Shown here piece after piece: positions 9,901 through 16,320 of a stretch of 52,629 nucleotides of DNA. Both the position numbers and the translations under genes were made by a program. The number at the start of each line of letters is the position of its first letter. The first letter of the stretch is position 1. Source of the stretch: an uncultured Coriobacteriaceae bacterium. Lineage in GTDB: Bacteria > Actinomycetota > Coriobacteriia > Coriobacteriales > Atopobiaceae. The notes under the pieces are model-generated. The model did no database searches, was not told where the DNA came from, and saw only the letters and a program-made list of their open reading frames with translations. The stretch lies in NCBI GenBank assembly GCA_902780305.1, contig CACZFB010000008.1, positions 1-52,629 of the forward strand, in the 5' to 3' direction.

Positions 9901-9970
9901 GCACAGCAAGACCCAGCATGCTCGCAAGAAGCACCAGCGCCAGCAGCAAGCGATGCGTCCCGGTTGCCAT
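3962..9970 (-). CDS. Giant cell-wall surface protein: PI-PLC-like domain, beta-helix, 14 InlB-type repeats, TPSTG anchor
   Basis: 2002 residues. A Sec signal peptide covers residues 1-28 (cleavage after AYA). Residues about 50-225 resemble a PI-PLC X domain (LSDIVLPGTSGSAT, GVRLFELHV, FLKKHPYETVVVAL), but the first catalytic histidine of the usual GTHDS motif is serine here and no histidine sits at the second site, so it is probably not an active phospholipase. Residues about 430-600 look like a short right-handed beta-helix. From about 650 to 1760 I count 14 InlB B-type (Listeria-Bacteroides) repeats, each ending in a (L/V)xAxW-type strand. After a Ser/Thr/Gly linker the C-terminus has TPSTGD, a membrane segment and RRTK: a variant sortase signal. 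It starts 9 nt after the stop codon of the next surface-protein gene, with a GGGGG-type ribosome binding site. Ligand is unknown. Confidence 0.88.
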   Translation of the reverse strand: MATGTHRLLLALVLLASMLGLAVPAYAAEPQFDGDASALTNGDWMCGIAGERYLSDIVLPGTSGSATSNLFLPSQQAAGNGNVSNAKAQDSTIATQLTQGVRLFELHVTAEDPGVGWSGSKDTLWVAERVQTDGGETLYYAQDANGNAISFKRAINYMRSFLKKHPYETVVVALSETDDAAQVFRKLRTELDDYKSYLYLGSAMPKLKDVRGKVVVCTTHPELLGEDGGLGFPARGTTSSVSVGGVQFSPLSAMNAAEAQGLAFADSVPRTGDVHATHSSVVYAGAVPSRNDEPTPRACANSVNPVLFGNMGTFAERGTLYGWVFVGFLSQSQAKQLWEANYPSDLEYWTVEFWTDEPQEQRMAQTHLLKGSRAYAPACDVEIPGKFIDSWRSEDGSFTYGVNEGIPVSSNGTKVWANWNMTWSSLASWLLQQSGTTGKAVTLDSDLTATPLDGALVIPAYAEVTIDLAHHTLDRGLSKRTEGVADGSVIQLASGATLTLTGGGTITGAYASGPGGGVLMGEDSTLTLGDVTITQNRAVGSGAGVYVPEGATLRAFGTPVVKKNSTKLPDESSVDSNVFLGKDTTIAIDDVLAGEACIDVTTYQKPKTGEPVVLTQGLGGKGSVASFRSDDRACKVGQSAGEATLSTGVIVTFDSTGGSDVPDQRVAEGLPASVPDYTPVKFDTRRVWVDNLNGSFAFKGWYADEACTQEWDFSTPVQRDMTLYAKWCVRYTFDSTGGKPPVSSDTAHPMGYDNINKLYYIDLEIGETILAPTAESLNPGMELEGWVYKTWRDDQTGRLFDFNTPATSSIAFTARWRKQTEPPHTVWFVPCNGTSNISSIEVAHGQCIALSQIPTDITCEGYDLEGWYTNDFFTNRWDFATDTVTSDLRLYANWKPQTHSVRFVDEDGATPLADEQPVAYGAQATRPSPDPAKDGYRFSGWHAPGDRDGYSYQFTRPVYADLTLTAMWTKLYTVTLDANGGTVSPTSYIVRDGRWISHEYEIADLPTPTRNGYLFKGWYYRVADESAQGWHYGSRYSVSYPVREDITVVAMWERESTPDSGQDPTTKTWKVVFDSMGGTPVDTQTVEDGQCATAPDPPEGLAGFTFDRWYADGKVNEYDFSQPVTGDLVLRAGWMPIEYKVTYVTGNENGDEPFTEWLAYGQSIKSYPNEEPTREGYIFKHWVKSGETVPYDFTLPVMQNMTLEVVWAKRHEVTFDSAGGSGIEPQKVEDGQTASEPEDPTKEGYVFRCWYLTNPDVPYNFATPVEADITLHAAWDAAPTAFNVVFDSAGGTPVDSQRVHAGETVAPPLDPTRDGHRFAGWYLGNADAPYDFSSPVTQDLVLVAHWIEPQATTHEVTFDLNWQAPSAMQPQTVHDGGVATRPTDPEREGYDFVGWYELLPDGAVSQDDLDAAGDVVWIDRKGGVDQVLLPYDFSSPVIGNVLLRARWRAKKHTVTFNTQGGSELSPVVVSHGDTLASLSDPVRKGFLFDGWSTDQEGKHRYVLTTPITGDLLLYSQWKKENAFLRVDFKSDGGGDVPSQEVPYFGLASEPAALSREGHEFDGWWEVLPDGYITREQADELINDDPAVADRLCFDDDRDGKALRRFNFATPVTHDLELRAKWDARLLDVRFVSGGELVDEQVVAWGDRATLPQDPYRYGFVFAGWYADEALTKAYDFTAPVTQDLTLYAKFAEATYTVAFDSAGGSAVGTQTVRHGDLAIRPADPVREGHAFLGWFVDGADEPFDFSATPILDDLTLRARWDGADVPDVEPQTYQVHTAIANTTGSPVVSSREGSFDAVMRAMFLREATAAKADVYVTLTSSAVREADLGAEERDLLAAKLRELEAQAGVWFDLSIAKRVGSEQADSVGVHTTDQPLKLALAVPQALKASGGTNRTFYVLRVHEGAVDVLAKGTGDSLNVESDRYSTHVLAYADAAQTSRGGQAGQTGQPSQAGQGSATTATSTTGSTSTPSTGDRTEPPLAVLVAGMLLVLVGCRRLVRRTK

Positions 9971-9979
9971 GCCGCCCCC

Positions 9980-12900
9980 TTACTTCCCCTCGTTCTTGGC
10001 TCGACGACGCTCGTAGGCAAGCGCGGCCGCACCTGCCGCGGCAAGGCCACCCGCCAGCGCACCGTCGCGAGTGTCGGCCGTGTCCGGCAACGTCGAGCGC
10101 TCAGCGCCAGAACGCGAACCGTCGTTGCCGCCTCCGGTGTTGCCGGTTGGTCCGTTGCTTCCAACCTTCCCAATCACCGAGACGGGCGCGTCTTCCATAA
10201 CGATGGGCTCCGTGTACGAAGTCCTCACCGTGAGCATGTCCATGGGAATGTCGCCAGGCTTTACCTGGTAGTACACGATGTTCTCGATGCTCGGCTCGTT
10301 GGAAGCCGTCGTGAGGGTCTGCGCCCCACCATCCTCGCTACTGGTGCCAAAGTCTTCCACAAAGTCGTAGAAGGCGTGGGTGCCCACAAACGTGATTCTG
10401 TGGCTGCCCTCCCATTCCATGGGAATCGCCATGAGCGCACGGTACACGCCAATCTTGCCGGGCGCGAGCGCGCCGTCCTCCTCGGCATTGGTGGGGTTGC
10501 CCTTCGCGTCGGGCGGGTTGTACATCGACGCCACCAGCTCGTACTCAAATCCCACCTGCGCGGAACCACACGGCTCCCACTCGTCGACATTGTCCCCGTC
10601 TGCATCGTCGTACATCTCGACCACGCAACCCTTGATGTAGGTGTTGCCGTCGTTGCGAATCGTCACAAAGAACTCCGCGATGCCGCCCGGCACCACAAAG
10701 GGCATCTCACAGTCGGCCGCAATAATCGTGGCCGTGCGCACAAACGGGATGGAGGTGTACCACATGGTGCCTGCATTGTTGTCGACGTCCTCGAGCTCCG
10801 AAGACAACACGGTGAGGGCGGCGCTGGTTCCGTTCACGCCCACGATGTTGTCTATCCTATGGTCAAGTTCGGCCAGGATAAACGGATCGGAGAACTTGTT
10901 GTTCCACAGGCGCGCCGCCATGATGCGGTACTCGTAGTTCTCGGACGCCTCGCTTACCTCGCCATACTCGTCGACTTGTACGCCCTCGCCCTCATCCGTC
11001 TTGCGCGTCGTGGGCCAGTAGACGAAGTCGCCCCATATGCCAAACGACGCTGCGCCAAAGCTGGCGGGGCCGATGTTGGCATACTGCAGGTTCTCGCTGC
11101 TGGTGTCGTAGGGGTTGTACACGTGGACGGAGGCAAGCTGGCCATCGGGCTTGCACGACAGGCAGGTTGGCGTGGGGAATTTAAACAACACGAGGTCGGA
11201 CTTCTCGGCCTTCCAGTAGCGCAGCACCTCGCCGTTCTCCGTCGTGCCAAAGCAGCAGATGCCCTTGTCATAAATGCCCTTGGCATCAAGAAAAATCGTA
11301 AAGTACGTGGCCTTGTCCAGACCTCGTATCATATAGTATCTAAAGCCCTCGATGGTGGGCCAAAACACCAGCTCGAACGCCGTGGGGTCTATGTTGCCAG
11401 GACCCATCATCTCCCGTATTCTGTCGGCCGGGGGGAATCTGCACGTAAACGTGGTGTCGTCGGTCTCGTGCTTTACCAGCATAATACCCAGGCGCACGTG
11501 CGCTTCCTCGCCAAGGACCTCCTCCTCCGAGCCACCCGCCCGATCGAGGAAGAAGACGTACTCGGTGTTTTTGTTGTCGGGATCTGACGTGTGCTCAATG
11601 TACACGTTGGAGATGCAGTGGAACTTATAGGTATTGCCGTCCTCGTATATGCTGGAACCAGGCCAGCTCACATACGAGAATATCGAGCTAAACGGATCGC
11701 CGCCGGCGTTTCCGTTGTGTTGGAACTGAATGTATGAGAACACCAGCTCACAGGCCACGTCCGAAATCGCCGAGGTATTGTTTCGCGTGCCGCTGACCAC
11801 AACGACTTGGAGATGGTGCCGGTACAGCGTTACGCCAGCGATGCCGTCCCACTTCTCCAGCGCCGTCGCAACGCCAGAGAACTCGTAATCGTACAGGTCG
11901 TTGCGCACATACTGCGCGTCCAGCATGTTTTGCGACAGGGGAAAGTCCAGCACCTGGCTGGTGCCCGTAGGCCGCAGGTTGCCCCGAATAACCGTGGCGA
12001 TGAGTCGCGTGCGTGGCGCGCCGTTTACCACCACGCTTCCCAGGCGCAGCGCGATGGTCTCGCCCTCCATCTCAACCATCTTTACGCGGGGGTTTCCATA
12101 GATGGGCTCGTCGAACATGCGCACGTCCAGGCTGGGGCGAACGCCACCCTTGCTGCCAATGCCCGCAACGCCGGGGGCATCGTCGACGCTTGGCGAGTCG
12201 TCGGCGTCGTCTCCCTCCGACATGGTGCGAAGCCCACGACGCCGCTCGTGGTTCCACAGGGGCGCGTACGACGGAATCGCGTAGGAGATGGGACCTTGCG
12301 TGGCCTGCGTCTGCGTGCCTGTATCGTCTGCGTCTACCACGACGGTCTCCTTGGCATCCGCCTCGTCCGCAGACATCACGCTAACCTGGTCCTGTGGCTC
12401 ACCCTCCTCGATGGTTGCCTGCCCCTGCGTCGCGCTTGCGGGCTCCCTGCTCGTGGGCGACTCACCTGCGATCTGCTCGCCGCCGCTGGCGTCCTCGCCC
12501 GTCTCGGGTGTCTTGTCCCTGCCTTGGTCTGTGGCCGCAGACACCACCGCAACGGCGTCGTCGGCGTCTTGGGCGGATGGCTGCGTGTCCTCGCGCGCCG
12601 CGTCCTGCGACTGCTCCTTTTGCTCGGGCTTGCCGCTGGCCTGGTCTGTGGCCCGGTCTGTGGCCTGGTCCTTGCCCTGGTCTGTGGTCGGGCTTCCCGT
12701 CATGGACACCGTGTACACGACGCAGGGAAGGGGCTCTCCGTCTGGCCCGGTCATGGCGTCCTCGCGGTATTCTCTGGTTACCGTGGGCACAGGCGGCGTG
12801 TTGGCGTCACCTGCGCTCTGCACCGTCATGCCACCCACGCTCTGGTCGAGCTCGAACTCCTGCGAGGCCTGCAGCATGTGGTCGTCGACGGGCCGCATGC

Positions 12901-14788
12901 CCGCAAGGAACTCCTCAAGCGACTCCGAGGAAATGCTTTGCGCGGTCAGGCCCTCAACGCTGTCGGTCTTGAGGCCGTCCTTCCAGTTGTTGTACCAGTT
13001 GTCGTTCTTCTTCTCCCACAGCGTCCACCTGCGCGTGAACAGGAAGAACTCAATAACCACCTCGGCCTTGATGCAGTAGGTCGCAATGCGATGCGGCAGG
13101 GGATGCGTCTTCTTGTCCAGCTTTCCCCGGTAGGTGACCCCAATAAAGTAGGTGAGCAAGAACTCGCCATACAGGCATACCGAGGCGACGCCCTTTACGC
13201 CCACGCCAACGGAGAGGCTTGGCTTGATGAGGAACTTGAACGAGACTCCCGTGTTGGTATAGTCCCATTGGTATTTATCGATGGCCGAGATAACGTGCAC
13301 CAGGTTGGGACGCGTGTCGCCTTCGGGAAGCGGGACGGTGAATCCCGCGGCATAGTTTGCCATGGCCTGCCCAATAAAGGTGAAGTTGATGTACATGGGT
13401 ATGGGCCCGGCAAAGAACTGCTCGGTGAGCGAAAGGACCATGCTGAGCAGGACCTGGAAGACGGCATCGCCCTGGAAGTACTGTTGCTCCATTTCCCATT
13501 TGGCGATGGCCATAAACTGCAGGTTCACGGTTGCCGTAAGCTTGGGAGAGAACTTTGCGTGTGAGAGCACGCCCGACGCCTTGGAGCTCGCCGCGGCGGT
13601 CTCGTTGAGCGACTTCTCCCAACCCGCCTTCAACTCGCTGCACTGCTCCGCAACGGAACTGCGCGGGAAGACCTGCCACCCGTTGTCCTCCGATTCGCCA
13701 AAGTCGTTCTTGTACCCAAAGGCGGGCGACTTCATGGTGAGCTGCACGTAGCCGGAGGGATCGCAGTATATGGAGACGGGAAACTCGGGAAGCCACATCT
13801 GGAAGACGCCGCCACAGAGCGGCAGGTCGTTTGGCAACAGGAGGTTGTTAGACAGGGGAACGTCTACGCCCTCGGTGTAGAAGGTGTCGAGCGGCTTGGC
13901 AATGATGTCCTTGACCTCGGTGGGCTCGTCGAAGACGGCCTCCTCGAGCTGCAGCGCGAGGGGGAACTCAAAAATCGTGTCTCGACACTCAAAGCGTATG
14001 GCGAGGTCCATGTCCTTGGTAAACGCGTTGGGGCCGTCCATGCGCAAGAACTCGTACCTAAAGGCACCCTCCAGCACGCCGTCGTCCGAGAAGTCCTCGA
14101 TCTGATGCATCACGCGACGGCTCGTCTTGTCGTAGAGCATGAGCACCCCGTCGTCGTCATCGCCAATGTTGACGATGCGAATGTGGAGCGTGTGAGTGAG
14201 CGTGTTCTTTATGCCTATGTTAAAGACGTTTTGGGTGTAGAGCGCATCCCAGTCGTCGAAGGTCACGAGCTCCGGATACGGAATGAGCGGCTGCACCGGG
14301 CGGGTGGGCACATAGTGTCCCTTGGCGCCGTGGAGGCGCAGGATGCCGGTCTTAAAGTTGCGGTATCCCTCCTTGCTCACCTCCAGCGACGCGTTGCAGC
14401 AATACTCCTTGGGTACCTCCTCGTTGTTGGGGTTCTCGGTGAGCTCCGTTATGTCGAGCGAGAGCATGCCCAGCTCGTCGGTGTCGCCCTCGGCCGTCTT
14501 TCCGTTATAGCGAGAGGTAACGCGCACATGCGCACCCGGGATGGGCGTCTTCTTGGACGTGCTCATGTCCACCACATAGAAGCCCACCTCGCTGGGCTGC
14601 AGCACGATGATGGTCGCACCGGGAGCGCCGGAGTCAACCGTGCCGCCCGAGGTCTCGCTTTTGGGCACGTCGTCGGCCAGCGCCTCGCGCGGCGCCGTGG
14701 CCAGCACGCCGCCGGCAACCACAGGCAGGGACCACAGGACGTCAGTCGCAAGCTTGACGAACCCACGTCGCGTAATCTGTGAACGCAT
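9980..14788 (-). CDS. Large Tat-type, wall-anchored surface protein with Cna-like N-terminus and LPDTA motif
   Basis: 1602 residues from the ATG ending at 14788, chosen for its GGAGGT ribosome binding site and because a twin-arginine signal (TRRGFVKLA, then a hydrophobic stretch and ALA-DD) follows directly. Residues about 60-165 look like a carboxypeptidase-regulatory/Cna-B-like sandwich. The middle (about 680-845) is an acidic Asp/Gln/Thr/Ala low-complexity linker rich in DQ repeats. Residues about 1340-1490 look like a CARDB-type adhesion sandwich. The C-terminus is STLPDTAD, a hydrophobic helix and ERRRAKNEGK, a sortase signal with alanine in place of the usual glycine. Most of the protein matches nothing I recognise. 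It forms an operon with the following InlB-repeat protein. Confidence 0.85.
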   Translation of the reverse strand: MRSQITRRGFVKLATDVLWSLPVVAGGVLATAPREALADDVPKSETSGGTVDSGAPGATIIVLQPSEVGFYVVDMSTSKKTPIPGAHVRVTSRYNGKTAEGDTDELGMLSLDITELTENPNNEEVPKEYCCNASLEVSKEGYRNFKTGILRLHGAKGHYVPTRPVQPLIPYPELVTFDDWDALYTQNVFNIGIKNTLTHTLHIRIVNIGDDDDGVLMLYDKTSRRVMHQIEDFSDDGVLEGAFRYEFLRMDGPNAFTKDMDLAIRFECRDTIFEFPLALQLEEAVFDEPTEVKDIIAKPLDTFYTEGVDVPLSNNLLLPNDLPLCGGVFQMWLPEFPVSIYCDPSGYVQLTMKSPAFGYKNDFGESEDNGWQVFPRSSVAEQCSELKAGWEKSLNETAAASSKASGVLSHAKFSPKLTATVNLQFMAIAKWEMEQQYFQGDAVFQVLLSMVLSLTEQFFAGPIPMYINFTFIGQAMANYAAGFTVPLPEGDTRPNLVHVISAIDKYQWDYTNTGVSFKFLIKPSLSVGVGVKGVASVCLYGEFLLTYFIGVTYRGKLDKKTHPLPHRIATYCIKAEVVIEFFLFTRRWTLWEKKNDNWYNNWKDGLKTDSVEGLTAQSISSESLEEFLAGMRPVDDHMLQASQEFELDQSVGGMTVQSAGDANTPPVPTVTREYREDAMTGPDGEPLPCVVYTVSMTGSPTTDQGKDQATDRATDQASGKPEQKEQSQDAAREDTQPSAQDADDAVAVVSAATDQGRDKTPETGEDASGGEQIAGESPTSREPASATQGQATIEEGEPQDQVSVMSADEADAKETVVVDADDTGTQTQATQGPISYAIPSYAPLWNHERRRGLRTMSEGDDADDSPSVDDAPGVAGIGSKGGVRPSLDVRMFDEPIYGNPRVKMVEMEGETIALRLGSVVVNGAPRTRLIATVIRGNLRPTGTSQVLDFPLSQNMLDAQYVRNDLYDYEFSGVATALEKWDGIAGVTLYRHHLQVVVVSGTRNNTSAISDVACELVFSYIQFQHNGNAGGDPFSSIFSYVSWPGSSIYEDGNTYKFHCISNVYIEHTSDPDNKNTEYVFFLDRAGGSEEEVLGEEAHVRLGIMLVKHETDDTTFTCRFPPADRIREMMGPGNIDPTAFELVFWPTIEGFRYYMIRGLDKATYFTIFLDAKGIYDKGICCFGTTENGEVLRYWKAEKSDLVLFKFPTPTCLSCKPDGQLASVHVYNPYDTSSENLQYANIGPASFGAASFGIWGDFVYWPTTRKTDEGEGVQVDEYGEVSEASENYEYRIMAARLWNNKFSDPFILAELDHRIDNIVGVNGTSAALTVLSSELEDVDNNAGTMWYTSIPFVRTATIIAADCEMPFVVPGGIAEFFVTIRNDGNTYIKGCVVEMYDDADGDNVDEWEPCGSAQVGFEYELVASMYNPPDAKGNPTNAEEDGALAPGKIGVYRALMAIPMEWEGSHRITFVGTHAFYDFVEDFGTSSEDGGAQTLTTASNEPSIENIVYYQVKPGDIPMDMLTVRTSYTEPIVMEDAPVSVIGKVGSNGPTGNTGGGNDGSRSGAERSTLPDTADTRDGALAGGLAAAGAAALAYERRRAKNEGK

Positions 14789-14865
14789 GGCGGCACCTCC
14801 TGTGTTTGTTATGCGATTATGCAACATCAGGATACCACTTGTTGGGGTGTGGGCGGTGAGGCTGG

Positions 14866-14900
14866 GGATAGACAGAGGGGGCTGTCCCCTCTGTCTATCC
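14866..14900. repeat. Perfect palindrome, 15-bp arms, 5-nt loop
   Basis: GGATAGACAGAGGGG at 14866-14880 pairs exactly with 14886-14900. It lies between the divergent wall-protein gene and the broken lipoprotein gene, so it cannot terminate either; it sits in their promoter or leader region. The ggggacag/ctgtcccc core recurs in the palindromes at 31369 and 50711. Confidence 0.7.
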
Positions 14901-14925
14901 ACATTTGGCCCTATACTGTTGTCAA
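14896..14925 (-). promoter_or_regulatory. Candidate promoter of the wall-protein operon
   Basis: On the minus strand TTGACA (14920-14925) is followed after 18 nt by TGGATA (14896-14901). The -10 overlaps the edge of the palindrome at 14866-14900, which would then lie at the transcription start. The -10 is only a fair match. Confidence 0.35.
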
Positions 14926-15025
14926 GGAAATAACATACTATGTTTAACGAACCAACTGAGCGGATGGAGACGGCACAGCTCACCTTCGTGTGCCGGAAGC
15001 TTGCGATAGGAAGGGATGCAACCTC

Positions 15026-16237
15026 ATGAAATAGCTGACCGCTACGCTCATCGCGTCTCTGCTCGCCATCTCGTTGGCAGGCTGTTGGCAAGGCAACGGA
15101 GCCGTCTCTGCCGCACTTGATGAGGAATCACGGAGTGGCTCCTCGCCTGAACCGCAGACAACACGTGTGGACGACCAAGCACCCAAGCCCGAGACCGAGA
15201 CCACGCCCGTGGTCACGGGCACCTACTACACCCGCAACGCGCTTATCGACGAGTAGCTGGGCACAGACGTCTTCAGTGCGTTTTTGCCCCAGGGATGGAC
15301 GGCGTCGGTGGCCAGCGACTGGACCATTACGAGCGCGGCGACACCGGGACTGGGAAGCATCACGCTCACAAGTCCCGATGGCCAAGTCGAGGTGGCGATT
15401 TCCTCTCGCGTGGACTTCGTGCAGCAGGAATCGGGCCAAGAGGGCTCGAGCTTCGAGTATTACACGAACTACCTCAACTATCGGGATGCGGCTGAGTTCA
15501 CCGACATGTACATGAGCAACACCTACGGCTCAGCACCAACGCTCGTGAGCGAGCTGCCCGAGGACGCAGACACCATTGAGCTCCTGCACGAGCTCGCTAC
15601 CGCATCGGCGGCCGAATTCGAGTCGGCGGGCCTGGAGATAACAGGTGGTGGGAACATAGGAAACACTGTGGTCACCGCGCAATACGCCGACGCCACCATG
15701 TGCAGGCGGCAGTACCAGGTTGGGGACCGGTACCTCGAGACGACCGCGACCGACTACGCGTTCGACGCCACGATAGCGAGCTCCGTCCTCGCCCAGTCCT
15801 TCCGCTATTGGAGAATACCGTACTCGATTGTCTACTCAGCCACGAGCGAATCCGCATTCAAGGAGCACTACGACGACTACACGATGATTGTCGCGAACTC
15901 CTACTTTACGCCCAACTACTATGCCGCAGAGGAATACATCTCCTCCATGATCGCGGCCGTGGCCATGGACGCCAAGAACGCCGCCATATCGGACGGCACG
16001 TCGTTCTTCTCGGAGAGCGGCTATACGAGCGCGACGGGCGAAAGCACGAACGAGAAGATCATCAACATGTGGGACGACGTGATCAACGAGGTCGACTCCT
16101 ACCGCACCCTCGACGGCGACCTTGTGAAGACGTCCATGTACAACGACCGCGTCGCGCAGTCGGGCGACGAGTTCTTTGTTGGACCAAGCACCTCCGACAT
16201 CCCCGACGGCTTTACCGAACTGTCCAAGGGCTACTGA
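15026..16237 (+). pseudogene. Lipoprotein gene interrupted by two in-frame TAG codons
   Basis: An ATG at 15026, with AGGAAGGG about 10 nt upstream, opens a frame that reads M-K-stop and then a textbook lipoprotein signal (hydrophobic run, SLAGC near codon 20). The same frame meets a second TAG at 15254-15256 and then continues without interruption to TGA at 16235-16237: 404 codons in all. Both TAGs are one base from common codons (AAG or GAG), and there is no frameshift. A shorter product from TTG at 15284 (317 residues) lacks a signal and a good ribosome binding site. The protein is an unrecognised secreted lipoprotein. TAG ends many intact genes here (rpoB, rpoC, the P-type ATPase), so general recoding is unlikely. 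A recent pseudogene is the simplest reading. Confidence 0.75.
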
Positions 16238-16241
16238 CGCG

Positions 16242-16306
16242 GGACAAAGGTGACGGGGACGTTTGTCCCGTCCCAAGTGGGACAAACGTCCCCGTCACCT
16301 TTGTCC
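16242..16306. terminator. Perfect 28-bp-arm palindrome between converging genes
   Basis: Positions 16242-16269 and 16279-16306 are exact reverse complements around a 9-nt loop. The element begins 4 nt after the pseudogene stop and ends 14 nt before the acyl-CoA synthetase stop, so it is placed to act as a bidirectional terminator. There is no long T-tract on either strand. Confidence 0.8.
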
Positions 16307-16320
16307 TGCAGTGTCACTCG

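Noticed and set aside
15026..16237. TAG recoded as an amino acid (pyrrolysine or suppressor) throughout the genome
   Set aside because: TAG is the terminal codon of rpoB, rpoC, rpsG, the P-type ATPase, the ferredoxin and other intact genes here, whose ends match their families. Local read-through cannot be excluded but general reassignment can.
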